From the NCBI GenBank assembly GCA_003222245.1, contig QHVH01000026.1:30398-94397 (forward strand): DNA of 64,000 nucleotides, written 5' to 3'. The notes below the pieces were generated by a model that was not told the DNA's origin, made no database searches, and was given only the letters and a program-made list of their open reading frames with translations. Each line of letters starts with the position of its first letter. Position 1 is the first letter of the stretch. The DNA comes from Blastocatellia bacterium AA13. GTDB lineage: Bacteria > Acidobacteriota > Blastocatellia > UBA7656. Shown in pieces: positions 53,302 through 62,946 of the stretch. The position numbers and the translations under genes are program-made.

Positions 53302-55299
53302 ATGAAACAGTGGAAGGTCATTTTTCAATCCGCTCCGATTATTATTTTTCTCTGTTTGCTTTCGGGCGGGTCTTGCAATCGCACGGTTGACGCGGCGTCA
53401 GATGACGCGCCCGCCTGGCTTCGTCAGGCTGCTTCGATTCCGATCCAGGGCTACGACAAGAAAGTCAACGCGGTCGTGCTTGTCGACGACGGCACGCTAA
53501 AGGTCGAGGAAGATGGAAGAGTAACGAAGGGACATCGCGGCGCTGTTCGGATTTTGACGCGAGAAGGCAGAGCGGAAGCGCGGACGCGTGTCATCTATCA
53601 AACCGACACTGAGAAAGTGCGCGATCTCAAGGCGTGGTTGATCAGGCCCTCGGGTGAAGTAAAGAAATACGGCAAAGAGCAAATAGCCGACATTTCGCTT
53701 GCCGATGATGACGTCTACAACGAATCCAGGGTCAGCGTGATCATTGCCGACAATGATGCAGAGCCGGGCGCGGTGTTCGGCGTCGAATGGACCACCGAGG
53801 ATCGATCGGTCTTTACTCAATATCCCTGGTACTTCCAGAGCGACAATCCGGTCGTGCAATCCAGATTCGTCGTGACGCTGCCGGTGGGATGGCGCGCGGA
53901 AGCCGTCACGTTCAATCATCCAAAAATCGAACCGGTCGTATCCGGATCTACATACACCTGGGAGCTGAAGGATCTTCCTCCAGTTGAGGAGGAGCCTTCG
54001 GGACCGCGCGCGGGAAGCCTTGCGGCTTCAATCGCGGTGAGTTATTTCCCGGCGCCAAACGCACGCTCCGCGGCGGGCAGAAGCTTTGAAAATTGGGGAG
54101 ATGTGTCGCGCTGGCTCACCGAGCTTTCGGAGCCGCAGGCGGTGCTGGATGATGCGCTCGCTACGAAGGCGCAAAGCCTTTCCCCTCGCGACGCGCCCGA
54201 GCTTGACCGCATAACGGCGATCGGTCGCTACGTGCAGGGGGTCCACTACATCGCTATTCAGACCGGCATCGGGCGAGGCGGTGGATACAGGCCGCACCTA
54301 TCGAGTGAGGTCTTTTCGAAGTCCTATGGCGATTGCAAGGACAAGGCCAACCTGATGAAAGCGATGCTCAAGGCGCTAAAGATCCCTTCATACCTGGTGA
54401 CGATTTATTCAGGAGATCCTACGTCCGTGCGCGAAGAGTGGCCTTCACCGCAGCAGTTCAATCACTGCATAATCGCGGTCAAGGTAAGCGACGACACTCG
54501 CGCGGCTACGATAGTGAACCACCCGAAACTGGGCCGCTTGTTGATCTTCGATCCGACAGATGAAGATACACCCGTGGGCGACCTGCCGGATCACGAACAG
54601 GGCAGTCTTGCCTTGATCGTAGCCGGTGATAACGGCGCGTTGATGCGAATGCCGGTTACTCCTCCAGAATCAAACCGGCTGGAACGGCAATCAGAAGTGT
54701 CGCTGGCGTCAACCGGCGCTATCACAGGAAAGATTCACGAACACACCCTGGGACAAGCTGCCGTGACTGCTCGCCGCGAGCTGAAACATCGTCCGCGCGC
54801 GGACTATGTCAAAATCGTTGAACGTTGGATCACACGCGGGGTAAACGGGGCATCGGTGACAAAGGTAGAACCCACCGACAACTCTGACGGCACCTTTGAC
54901 CTGAACGTAGAGTTTTCGGGGGCGGCATATGCACAGCTCATGCGCGACCGGCTGATGATCTTTAAGCCCGCTGTCGTTGCTCGCAGAGACGCTCTCTTCC
55001 TTACAGAAAAGACTCGAAAACACCCTGTGATCCTGGATTCACAGGCGTACTCGGAAACGGTTCGGATCAAGCTGCCGCCGGGTTTTGATGTCGACGAACT
55101 TCCGGATGCGACAAAGTTGACCGCGGCCTTCGGCGCATATTCGGCCGCGTGTGAAGTGAAAGAGGGGTTCCTGATCTTTAAGAGAGAGATGACCATCAAG
55201 AGCGCTACAGTTCCAGTAGATCAATACGCAGCCGTGAGATCGTTCTTCGAGAAGATTCGAGCAGCGGAGCAGGCTCCGGTTGTCCTGGCACGTAAATAA
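53302..55299 (+). CDS. Exported DUF3857 / transglutaminase-like protein
   Basis: A 665-residue paralogue of the preceding protein. A signal peptide, possibly a lipobox (LSGGSC), precedes a DUF3857 region (residues about 60-230). The transglutaminase-like core keeps the Cys (SYGDCKDKANLMKAMLKAL) with His in QQFNHCIIAVKV and Asp in LLIFDPTDED, a complete triad. A C-terminal DUF3858-like domain follows. ATG 53302 follows the upstream stop by ten bases with GAGGAGG. The function is unknown; surface peptide-linkage or cleavage chemistry is a guess. Confidence 0.87.
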   Translation: MKQWKVIFQSAPIIIFLCLLSGGSCNRTVDAASDDAPAWLRQAASIPIQGYDKKVNAVVLVDDGTLKVEEDGRVTKGHRGAVRILTREGRAEARTRVIYQTDTEKVRDLKAWLIRPSGEVKKYGKEQIADISLADDDVYNESRVSVIIADNDAEPGAVFGVEWTTEDRSVFTQYPWYFQSDNPVVQSRFVVTLPVGWRAEAVTFNHPKIEPVVSGSTYTWELKDLPPVEEEPSGPRAGSLAASIAVSYFPAPNARSAAGRSFENWGDVSRWLTELSEPQAVLDDALATKAQSLSPRDAPELDRITAIGRYVQGVHYIAIQTGIGRGGGYRPHLSSEVFSKSYGDCKDKANLMKAMLKALKIPSYLVTIYSGDPTSVREEWPSPQQFNHCIIAVKVSDDTRAATIVNHPKLGRLLIFDPTDEDTPVGDLPDHEQGSLALIVAGDNGALMRMPVTPPESNRLERQSEVSLASTGAITGKIHEHTLGQAAVTARRELKHRPRADYVKIVERWITRGVNGASVTKVEPTDNSDGTFDLNVEFSGAAYAQLMRDRLMIFKPAVVARRDALFLTEKTRKHPVILDSQAYSETVRIKLPPGFDVDELPDATKLTAAFGAYSAACEVKEGFLIFKREMTIKSATVPVDQYAAVRSFFEKIRAAEQAPVVLARK

Positions 55300-55303
55300 C
55301 CGC

Positions 55304-55349
55304 GGCGGCGGACAAGTGGGAGATCCCCCATTTGCCCGCCGCCCGTTTT
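55304..55349 (+). terminator. Rho-independent terminator after the DUF3857 pair
   Basis: GGCGGCGG (55304-55311) and CAAGTGGG (55313-55320) pair with CCCATTTG (55327-55334) and CCGCCGCC (55336-55343), 16 pairs with one mismatch, followed by CGTTTT. It stands between convergent genes. Confidence 0.88.
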
Positions 55350-55445
55350 GGAGTATGCAGGCAGCGCAATACCATCACTTCGCCGTCGTATCTTGCAGCC
55401 GTCGTATCTTGCAACGGGAGGCTCCGCAAGATCGCTCCCATGTCG

Positions 55446-56414
55446 TCACTTGCTTGCTTGATACGATTGCCTGCTCGTTCGAATTAGGGCTCCAGATTTT
55501 TTTACTTCCACTTTAATCTGGTGAATGCGGCCGTCGTGGCGATTCTTATCGGGAGGATAATAAGCAAGCGTGTAGCTTGATCTGGTTTCTTCGGCGATGG
55601 CTTTAAAAAAAGGCGTGAAATCGCTTGCATCCGCGGAGAAGTCGAGGCCGCCGGTCATAGGAACTATGCGTGAAACATCAAGCAAAGTCAGCGATCGCTG
55701 GGCGCTGTTTACCCCCGGCATGTAAGAAGGCAATGTTATCGAATATACGGTGACTTCAGCGTCATTCGCGCGCCGAATGAGATCGGTCTGATCCACACCG
55801 TCTACCGAGTCGTACCCATCGGTTATGACTACGACCACTCTGCGCAGCCGCCGTCCCTTGATGAATCTTGGCCCTCGCTTCAGCATCGCGACCGCCTGAT
55901 CGATGGACGCAAACAGCTTTGTCGATCCTTCGGCCTGCCCGATTTTCTGAAAAGCGTGTCCGATCTTTGCCGGATCGCTGGTGAAATCCTGCACGATGCG
56001 AATCTGATAGTTGAACGACATCACGGCGAAGACCGACTCGGGCCGCACGAGCCTGGTGAAGGCTTCCGCGGCCTCGCGCTGGCGAGTCACCTCCTCGGGC
56101 TTAATACTTCCGGAAAGATCGAGAGCGAATACCACCGCGAGCGGCCGTGTCAGGGAAGCCTCTTCGTTGGCTTCGAAGAAGTCGAGCTTTTGCGGCTCGC
56201 CATCCGTGAGAACCGCGAAGTCATCCGCTTTCAGGTTGCGAATATAATTGCCGTCCTTATCAGTGACGGTGGCGTCGATCGTGACCAGATCGGCTTCGAG
56301 CTTTAAAGGCTTTTCGCCTTGCTGTCCTAGAACGATCTGAGGAGCCGGAGCGCTGGCGGAAACCACCACAATACCCAGCAGCAGAATAGACCATAAGCCT
56401 CGGATTTTGCGCAC
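55446..56414 (-). CDS. Exported VWFA-domain protein (VWFA-related Acidobacterial family)
   Basis: A 322-residue protein with a signal peptide (ILLLGIVVVSASAPAPQ). The opening of the mature part (LKLEADLVTIDATVTDKDGNYIRNLKADDFAVLTDG) is characteristic of the VWFA-related domain family common in Acidobacteriota (TIGR03436). A complete von Willebrand A domain follows, with MIDAS motif FALDLSGSI and later ITDGYDS. The C-terminal strands include RSSYTLAYYPPDKNRHDG. It is probably a periplasmic or outer surface adhesion-like protein; its true role is not known. It is important as a phylum marker. Confidence 0.9.
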   Translation of the reverse strand: MRKIRGLWSILLLGIVVVSASAPAPQIVLGQQGEKPLKLEADLVTIDATVTDKDGNYIRNLKADDFAVLTDGEPQKLDFFEANEEASLTRPLAVVFALDLSGSIKPEEVTRQREAAEAFTRLVRPESVFAVMSFNYQIRIVQDFTSDPAKIGHAFQKIGQAEGSTKLFASIDQAVAMLKRGPRFIKGRRLRRVVVVITDGYDSVDGVDQTDLIRRANDAEVTVYSITLPSYMPGVNSAQRSLTLLDVSRIVPMTGGLDFSADASDFTPFFKAIAEETRSSYTLAYYPPDKNRHDGRIHQIKVEVKKSGALIRTSRQSYQASK

Positions 56415-56626
56415 CGCGTACCTCTTTCAATAATGAACAAAGTCGGTCCGAAAAAAGCGTAGCATTGGCGCGCCGCTGATTCAACGCGGCCGCCTTTGTC
56501 GGTGTTTAATGAATGTGGAAGAGGATTATTGCCTGAGCCCGCCAATCTACTCGAAATGATATTTGTTTCAGCCCCATATCTTCCGCTATCATCCCACGTT
56601 CCATTTACAGCTCAGGAGGTAATAAG

Positions 56627-57091
56627 GTGGAGAGGACACTCGTTTTAATAAAGCCCGACGCCATTCAGAGGGGACTCATAGGCCGTATAATCGGCCGCTT
56701 CGAGGAAAAAGGGCTCAAGATAGTCGGCTTGAAGTTCATGAAGCTCGGCGATCAGCTCTTGAACGAACATTACAGCCATCTGTTGGATAAGCCATTCTTT
56801 CCGGGAACTCGATCCTTCATGCAGTCGACGCCCGTGATAGCCATCTGCTGGGAAGGTCTCGATTCGGTCGAAACCGTGCGGAGGCTGTGCGGGATCACAA
56901 AGGCGCGCGAGGCGGCGCCCGGCACGATCCGCGGCGATCTCGCAATGAGCGTTCAGGCTAATCTCGTACACGCTTCCGATTCGATCGAGACGGCCGCGGC
57001 TGAAGTGAAACGTTTCTTCGACGATTCCGAACTCTTCGACTACGACTCGGCGGCAACCGGGACAATATATTCTCAGGACGAATTGGGTTGA
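56627..57091 (+). CDS. ndk: Nucleoside diphosphate kinase
   Basis: NDK transfers the gamma phosphate between nucleoside di- and triphosphates through a phospho-histidine. At 154 residues it has MERTLVLIKPDAIQRGLIGRII, the active-site His in NLVHASDS and EAAPGTIRGDL. The start is GTG 56627 with AGGAGGT six bases upstream. It is divergent from the VWFA gene, and a GNAT gene follows 25 bases later. Confidence 0.96.
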   Translation: MERTLVLIKPDAIQRGLIGRIIGRFEEKGLKIVGLKFMKLGDQLLNEHYSHLLDKPFFPGTRSFMQSTPVIAICWEGLDSVETVRRLCGITKAREAAPGTIRGDLAMSVQANLVHASDSIETAAAEVKRFFDDSELFDYDSAATGTIYSQDELG

Positions 57092-57116
57092 GTTCTATAA
57101 AAAATCCGCGTGAATC

Positions 57117-57671
57117 ATGAAAGCCAACGAGTTTACTGTCGAGGTCAGACGAACATATCTCGAGATGACCGATTCCGAGCAGCTTGAGCGCTGCGATTCC
57201 GGTGATCCCACCGTGCGAATTGAGCGGGTTCGCAACTGCCCTCGCTCGTTTTTCAGGTATCTCTATCGTGAAGTCGGCAGGAATTATCATTGGGTAGACC
57301 GGCTGGGTTGGAGCGACGATGAGGTGATCTCCCATATGTCGCGGCCCGGCTTTTCGATTTGGGTTATGTACAAGGAGGGTTCTCCGGCCGGTTATTTTGA
57401 GTTGAACCATGCCGACGACGGCGCCACGGAAATTGCCTACTTCGGCTTGCTACCGGAATTCATCGGTAGGGGGCTGGGAAAGCACTTGCTTACTCGCGCA
57501 GTAGACGAAGCGTGGGCGACCGGCGCAGATCGAGTGTGGCTTCACACCTGCACGTTGGATGATCCCGCGGCGATGCCGAATTACTTGAAGCGCGGATTCC
57601 GGCCCTACAAAGAAGAGACCTACGAAACTACGCTGACCTCCGAAGCGTTGGCGGATACAAAGATAGATTGA
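57117..57671 (+). CDS. GNAT-family acetyltransferase
   Basis: A 184-residue GCN5-type enzyme. The acetyl-CoA motif PEFIGRGLGKHLLTRAVDEAW and LHTCTLDDPAAMPNYLKRGFRPYKEETYE identify it. Substrate unknown. It lies between ndk and miaA on the same strand. Confidence 0.85.
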   Translation: MKANEFTVEVRRTYLEMTDSEQLERCDSGDPTVRIERVRNCPRSFFRYLYREVGRNYHWVDRLGWSDDEVISHMSRPGFSIWVMYKEGSPAGYFELNHADDGATEIAYFGLLPEFIGRGLGKHLLTRAVDEAWATGADRVWLHTCTLDDPAAMPNYLKRGFRPYKEETYETTLTSEALADTKID

Positions 57672-57804
57672 TGGATATTTCCGAGGGTAGGTTTCGCCAA
57701 CCCTTGCTTCGCTCCACAACCCGGCCGGGTTCTCAGTGCGTCTCAGCAAAAGCTTCTTGCTGTCCTCGATTGACCGCTTCATGTTTCGTCGTTAGCATCG
57801 CAGC

Positions 57805-58779
57805 GTGAGCACGAAATACGCCGCGGGTCAGCCGATTCCAGCGATTGTAGGCCCTACTGCTTCCGGAAAGAGCGAACTGGGAATTGCAATTGCGATTGAG
57901 TTCGGCGGCGAAATAATCAACCTGGATTCCGTTCAGGTCTATCGCAAGATTCGGATCGCCACCGCCAAGGTCCCGCCGTCGGAACAACAGGGCATTACTC
58001 ATCATCTCATCGATATCGTGGAACCCACCGAGAACTTTACCGCCGGAGAATACGCACGAAGAGCATCGTCTTCGATACGCGATATTGAGTCGCGCGGAAC
58101 GACGGCGATATTGGTGGGCGGGACGGGCTTTTATTTGCGAGCTCTGATGCAGCCGCTATTTGACAGCTCCCCGACTGATCCCGCGTTGCGGCGCCGCCTC
58201 AAGGAGATAAATGAAAAACGCGGAGCCGAACATCTCCACCGAATCCTGCGTCGCCTCGATCCGACCGCGGCGGCGCGGCTCAGTCCTCGCGACTGGTCTC
58301 GCAACATGCGGGCGATCGAAGTACGACTTCAGACCGGAAATCTCATCTCGGATCTTCAGCCGCGAACCCCGGAGCCGCCTGATTTCGCCGATCGAATCCG
58401 AGTAATCGCGCTCGATCCGCCGCGCGATCTCTTGTACGAAAAGATCAACGCGCGCGCCGACCGAATGTTTGAGGCCGGTTTGATCGAAGAGGTGGAATCA
58501 CTCCTTGCGGCAGGCGTTCCAGCCGATGCAAAAGCGTTTCAAGCGCACGGCTACCGGCGAGTGGTGGAGCACCTTATGGGCAAGCGAAGCCGAGAAGATG
58601 CGTTGAATCAGATGAAACTGGATACTCGCCGCTATGCAAAGCGACAGTTGAGTTGGTGGCGTTCGCGGCCCGGCGTCAGTTGGATCAGTTGCTTCGGAGA
58701 CGACCCGCGGGCGTTGGCCGATGCCGTCAGATTGCTCGCCGGCGGAAGTGATAAGAGAGTTGAGCGCCGCCTTGATTAA
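57805..58779 (+). CDS. miaA: tRNA dimethylallyltransferase MiaA
   Basis: MiaA puts a dimethylallyl group on A37 of tRNAs reading codons starting with U. The P-loop IVGPTASGKSELGIAIA, LDSVQVYRKI, TTAILVGGTGFYLRALM and the C-terminal RRYAKRQLSWWRSRPGVSWI mark the family. Length is 324 residues. Start GTG 57805 is the first in-frame start; no strong ribosome binding site was seen, so it could start a little later. Confidence 0.94.
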   Translation: MSTKYAAGQPIPAIVGPTASGKSELGIAIAIEFGGEIINLDSVQVYRKIRIATAKVPPSEQQGITHHLIDIVEPTENFTAGEYARRASSSIRDIESRGTTAILVGGTGFYLRALMQPLFDSSPTDPALRRRLKEINEKRGAEHLHRILRRLDPTAAARLSPRDWSRNMRAIEVRLQTGNLISDLQPRTPEPPDFADRIRVIALDPPRDLLYEKINARADRMFEAGLIEEVESLLAAGVPADAKAFQAHGYRRVVEHLMGKRSREDALNQMKLDTRRYAKRQLSWWRSRPGVSWISCFGDDPRALADAVRLLAGGSDKRVERRLD

Positions 58780-58920
58780 TGCTCGTGGATTATTATTCGG
58801 CAAGCAATGAATGCGGCCCGAATGCGGCGTTGACAGTCCCATTGACCGCCAGTATGTTTACTCGTTGAAGATTTCGCCATCACGCATTTCAAGATTTGAA
58901 CAAACAAAATGAGGGCTATT

Positions 58921-60657
58921 ATGAAGAGATTCTGCTTCGCGACCCTTCTACTGCTTATGTGTGCCTCGTTCGGCATGGGCCAACAGGTTCAGGTCCAGGA
59001 AGTGGTGTTGAACAACGGCATGCGACTCCTGATGGCGCCTCGCAAAGGCGACCCTAATATCGCGGCGGGCTGGATCGCGCGCGTAGGCTCAGTCAACGAG
59101 CGGCCCGGGATCACCGGTCTCTCGCACCTCTTCGAGCACATGATGTTCAAGGGCACGCATACCATCGGAACAAAGAACTATGTAGAGGACACAAAGATTC
59201 AGGATGAGATGGACAGCGTGCGCGCTCAGATAGAAGCCGAGCAGGAGGCGCTTATAAAGAAGGAGCGGCTCGGGGACATTCCAGATGCCAAGGACCCGAA
59301 GTATCGCTCCCAGAAGCATCAGGATCTGCTGAAGCGAATGGACGAGCTTCAGAAGAAACAAAAGGACCTCATGGTCAAGGACGAGTTCGACCGCATTTAT
59401 ACCAACGCGGGCGCCTCGGGAATGAACGCTACGACCAACTATGATTTCACCCTCTATTTTGTGAATGTGCCCGCCAACAAGCTCGAGCTCTGGTTCTGGA
59501 TGGAGTCGGATCGATTGCTTAACCCGGTGTTCCGCGAGTTCTACGCCGAACGCGACGTAGTGCACGAAGAAAGGCGGCTGCGCACCGATAGCACTCCCAC
59601 AGGCAAGTTCGATGAGGAGTTCGACGCGATGTTCTGGGAGTCGTCTCCTTATTCCTGGCCTGTCGTAGGCTGGCCGAGCGACCTTGAAGGAATAACCCGG
59701 CGGGAAGCGCTCGACTACTTTGCGCTCAATTACGCGCCCAATAACCTTATTATGTGTCTGGTCGGAGACTTTGATCCCGCCAACGCGGAGGCGCTCGCAA
59801 AGAAGTATCTCGAGAGAATACCTCGCGGCAAGCACGACCCTGAGGCGGTTCGGACGCAGGAGGTCAGACAGCTTGCCGAAAAACGCATGATTGCTTACGC
59901 GGACACCTCGCCGCAGGTATTAGTCCGCTATCACACCGTAGCCGACGGCCACGCCGATGCCTTCGCGCTCAGCCTCATGGCCGATCTCCTGAATGGAACA
60001 ACCGGCAGGCTGTATAAATCGCTCGTGCTCAAGCAGGGTGTTGCAAATAACGCGGCCGGCGGCCAGCAGGGGCGCAAGTACGACGGCTTTTTTGAATTCC
60101 GCGGAACCGCGAAGCCGGGCCACACTCCCGAAGAGGTCGAGGCCGCGCTCTATAAAGAGCTCGAGCGGCTTCAGAAGGAACCGGTGTCCGACGACGAACT
60201 CCAGAAGGTCAAGAACCGGAATGCCGCGGGCGCGTTTCGCAGGCTGCAATCCAGCTTCCTGCTGATGTTTCAGTTGCTGCTGTTCGACTCCGGCCGCGGC
60301 TGGCAGACGATTAACACCGATCCGCCGCGCGTCCAGGCGGTCACGGCCAAGGACATAATGCGAGTGGCCAACACTTACTTCGCCCCGGAGAACCGCACGG
60401 TCGGAATCTACTACACGAAAAAGGGCGCAGCGACCGATGACGATCCGCAGCTTGCCGGGTTGAGCGATCAGGAAAAACAACAGGTCAAGCAGGTGAAAGG
60501 CTTCCTGGCGCGCGCGACCGTCGAACAGGTGAAGCAAGTGCTCGCGCAGATCGAACAGCGCAGCGCCTCGGTTCCCGCCGATCAGCAGAAAGTGTTCGTG
60601 GCGATCAAGAAGATTCTGGAAGACAAGTTGAAAGAGCTCGAAGGAGGTAAGAAATGA
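58921..60657 (+). CDS. M16-family zinc metallopeptidase
   Basis: An exported 578-residue protein with a signal peptide (RFCFATLLLLMCASFGMG). The inverted zinc motif HXXEH is present as HLFEHMMF (about residue 60). The more distant Glu ligand is expected in RDVVHEERRLR. The two M16 domains follow, with an unusually long charged insert between the motif and the Glu (about residues 75-145, KKERLGDIPDAKDPKYRSQKHQ). It forms a pair with the next gene, overlapping by four bases (ATGA). Substrate not known; such pairs act on short peptides in the periplasm. Confidence 0.93.
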   Translation: MKRFCFATLLLLMCASFGMGQQVQVQEVVLNNGMRLLMAPRKGDPNIAAGWIARVGSVNERPGITGLSHLFEHMMFKGTHTIGTKNYVEDTKIQDEMDSVRAQIEAEQEALIKKERLGDIPDAKDPKYRSQKHQDLLKRMDELQKKQKDLMVKDEFDRIYTNAGASGMNATTNYDFTLYFVNVPANKLELWFWMESDRLLNPVFREFYAERDVVHEERRLRTDSTPTGKFDEEFDAMFWESSPYSWPVVGWPSDLEGITRREALDYFALNYAPNNLIMCLVGDFDPANAEALAKKYLERIPRGKHDPEAVRTQEVRQLAEKRMIAYADTSPQVLVRYHTVADGHADAFALSLMADLLNGTTGRLYKSLVLKQGVANNAAGGQQGRKYDGFFEFRGTAKPGHTPEEVEAALYKELERLQKEPVSDDELQKVKNRNAAGAFRRLQSSFLLMFQLLLFDSGRGWQTINTDPPRVQAVTAKDIMRVANTYFAPENRTVGIYYTKKGAATDDDPQLAGLSDQEKQQVKQVKGFLARATVEQVKQVLAQIEQRSASVPADQQKVFVAIKKILEDKLKELEGGKK

Positions 60658-62192
60658 CAAAGAGAAACACCCACACGATTTCAATTCTTGTTGTTGTTCT
60701 CTTGTCGGCGGCGTGGACGCCTCTTTCGAATGGACAGGCGACAAAATCGGCTCAAAAGAGCAACGCGCAGGGCGGAATCGTTGCGCGCCCCGAGGAGTTG
60801 AAGTATCCGACTCTCAACTACACACCGCCGAAACGGAATGCCTACAGGCATGTGCTCGCCAACGGAACCGTCGCGTATCTGGTCGAAGATCATGACTTTC
60901 CTCTCATCAACGTCTCGCTGGTGGTTCGAACGGGCAAGTACCTCGAGCCCAAAGGCAAAGAGGGTCTTGCTTCGCTAACCGGCGCGCAGATGAGGGCGGG
61001 CGGCACTACGACAAAGACCGCCGAGCAATTCGATGAGGCTGCCGACTTTTTGGCGGCGACAATATCGAGCAGTGTCGGCGAGACACAGGGAAGCGCGGCT
61101 CTGAACTGCCTCTCTAAAGAGATAGACAAAGGTCTGGCGCTCTTTTTCGAGATGCTGAAAACGCCCGGCTTTCAGCAGGAACGGCTCGCGCTCGCGAAGA
61201 GTCAGATACTCCAGGGCATGGAGCGGCGCAACGACCGCACCGACGCAATCGAAAGCCGTGAATGGGATAGATTGATGCACGGAGACGATTTTTTCACAAC
61301 CAGAGATTCAACAAAGGCATCGATCGATTCGATTACGCGAGAGGACCTCATTGCTTTTCATAAGAAATACTTTCAACCCGGTGGGTTCATTTTCGCCGTT
61401 TCGGGAGATTTCAAGACCGACGAGATGATCGGCAAGCTCAATACCGCGATGGGGGGATGGGAAGTCAGTAAGGAAGCCGTTCCTCCGGTTCCCAAACCCG
61501 ATCACACGCCGACGCCAGGCCTCTATGCGGTGCATAAGGCGGATGTTAACCAGGGGCGCGTTTCGATAGGACACGTCGGCATAGTGCGGGACAATCCCGA
61601 CAACTACGCGATCAACATAATGGACGATATTCTCGGCGCAGGCGGATTCACTTCTCGAATAGTTTCCCGAGTCAGGTCGGATGAAGGACTGGCTTACAGC
61701 GTGAACGCGAACTTCGATTTCGGAATCTACTATCCGGGAACGTTTCGCGCGTCTTTTCAATCAAAGAGCTCGACCTGTGCGCAGGCAGCCGCGATAATTC
61801 TGGAGGAGATCGACAAGATCAGAACGAGCCCGGTCTCTAAGGAAGAGTTCGACACCGCCGTCAACCAAGCGGTGGAAGTCTTTTCTCGCTCCTTCGCCAC
61901 GGCGGGGCAGATTGCGGGAACCTTTGCGCGAGATGAATACACACATCGCGCTCCCGACTACTGGGACACTTACCGTCAGCGAACCAAAGCAGTCACGATC
62001 GAAGATGTATCGCGAGTAGCAAAGCAATATCTGCACCCGGATCAACTTGTGATCCTGGTAGTGGGCAATATCGACGATATAGCCAAGGGGAATACGGACA
62101 AGCCTCAATACTCGCTGACAAAGCTGGCGAAAGACGGGCAGATTCACCGCATCCCGCTGCCCGATCCATTGACTATGGTCTATCCGAAGTGA
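60654..62192 (+). CDS. M16-like peptidase subunit, zinc motif absent
   Basis: A 512-residue exported protein (signal peptide TISILVVVLLSAAWTPLSNG) with two M16 domains. Where the active partner has HXXEH, this one reads LTGAQMRAGG, so it cannot bind the catalytic zinc. It therefore probably pairs with the active subunit as a substrate-binding partner, as in mitochondrial MPP-alpha and bacterial AlbE/AlbF pairs. Other M16 blocks such as FHKKYFQPGGFIFAVSGD and GGFTSRIVSRVRSDEGLAYSV are retained. ATG 60654 overlaps the previous stop. Confidence 0.93.
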   Translation: MTKRNTHTISILVVVLLSAAWTPLSNGQATKSAQKSNAQGGIVARPEELKYPTLNYTPPKRNAYRHVLANGTVAYLVEDHDFPLINVSLVVRTGKYLEPKGKEGLASLTGAQMRAGGTTTKTAEQFDEAADFLAATISSSVGETQGSAALNCLSKEIDKGLALFFEMLKTPGFQQERLALAKSQILQGMERRNDRTDAIESREWDRLMHGDDFFTTRDSTKASIDSITREDLIAFHKKYFQPGGFIFAVSGDFKTDEMIGKLNTAMGGWEVSKEAVPPVPKPDHTPTPGLYAVHKADVNQGRVSIGHVGIVRDNPDNYAINIMDDILGAGGFTSRIVSRVRSDEGLAYSVNANFDFGIYYPGTFRASFQSKSSTCAQAAAIILEEIDKIRTSPVSKEEFDTAVNQAVEVFSRSFATAGQIAGTFARDEYTHRAPDYWDTYRQRTKAVTIEDVSRVAKQYLHPDQLVILVVGNIDDIAKGNTDKPQYSLTKLAKDGQIHRIPLPDPLTMVYPK

Positions 62193-62239
62193 TCGGTTGA
62201 GAGCAGAGATAAGGAAGGACGTATATTTCAAAAACCCAA

Positions 62240-62270
62240 GGGGTGGGCCTCGGCGCCCGCCCCTGTTTTT
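62240..62270 (+). terminator. Rho-independent terminator after the M16 pair
   Basis: GGGGTGGGC (62240-62248) pairs with GCCCGCCCC (62255-62263) over a six-base loop, followed by TGTTTTT. Its arms resemble the hairpin at 25477-25498. Confidence 0.88.
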
Positions 62271-62417
62271 CGTTTATGGTCTATTTTCAAGGATACGATC
62301 TATTTTCAAAGCGCCGCGAGGTTAGTGCGTTGGGTGTGTGAGCGCGGGCCTGAGAGCGCGCTCATCCTGCGTGCGTTGGCCGCGAATTAAGGCGCATTTC
62401 AATGCCCATAGTACGAA

Positions 62418-62888
62418 TCAAGCCGCCGCGAACGCCTTCTTCAGAAGCGCGATTTGACCGGCGTGATAGAGATCGTGCTGGACCACCCCATGCAATAAAT
62501 AGTATGCGGTTTGTGATTGATCTCCGATCGTTTCTTCCAGTCTTGAATCGTCGAGACTCTTTATCGTCTCGCGAAGTTCAGAGTTGGTTTGTTTGAGCGC
62601 CTCAAGCGCGCTAGACCATGCAGATTCGCTCGCCTCTACAACCGGCGGCCAGTCTTCTTCGTCGGAGACCTTCCTTATATTCCACTCAAGAATTCGCTCC
62701 CGCGCGATTCGCTCCCAGGCAGCGATATGATTAACGATTTCCCAGATGCTATGCGCGCTCGCCAGCGGCTTCGCTGCCGCCGCGGTTGGACTGACACCGG
62801 CCAACACTTCCATCACCGACGGGCCGTGCCATGCATTTCCATGTAGAGCCCGTTCGAGTTGATCGCAAATACGTTCGACTTCACGCAT
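62418..62888 (-). CDS. DinB-like four-helix metal-binding protein
   Basis: A 156-residue DinB/YfiT-superfamily protein. The metal-ligand His are in SIWEIVNHIAAWERIA (about residue 53) and HGVVQHDLYHAGQIALLKKA near the C-terminus. DinB-fold proteins bind a divalent metal and may act in thiol transfer or detoxification (family knowledge). No partner is apparent nearby. ATG 62888 as called. Confidence 0.86.
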   Translation of the reverse strand: MREVERICDQLERALHGNAWHGPSVMEVLAGVSPTAAAAKPLASAHSIWEIVNHIAAWERIARERILEWNIRKVSDEEDWPPVVEASESAWSSALEALKQTNSELRETIKSLDDSRLEETIGDQSQTAYYLLHGVVQHDLYHAGQIALLKKAFAAA

Positions 62889-62946
62889 AAATTACTCCGT
62901 GCGGATGCGCCTGGATCCCGAATAGCCCCGAGAGAGTTCTCAGTTC

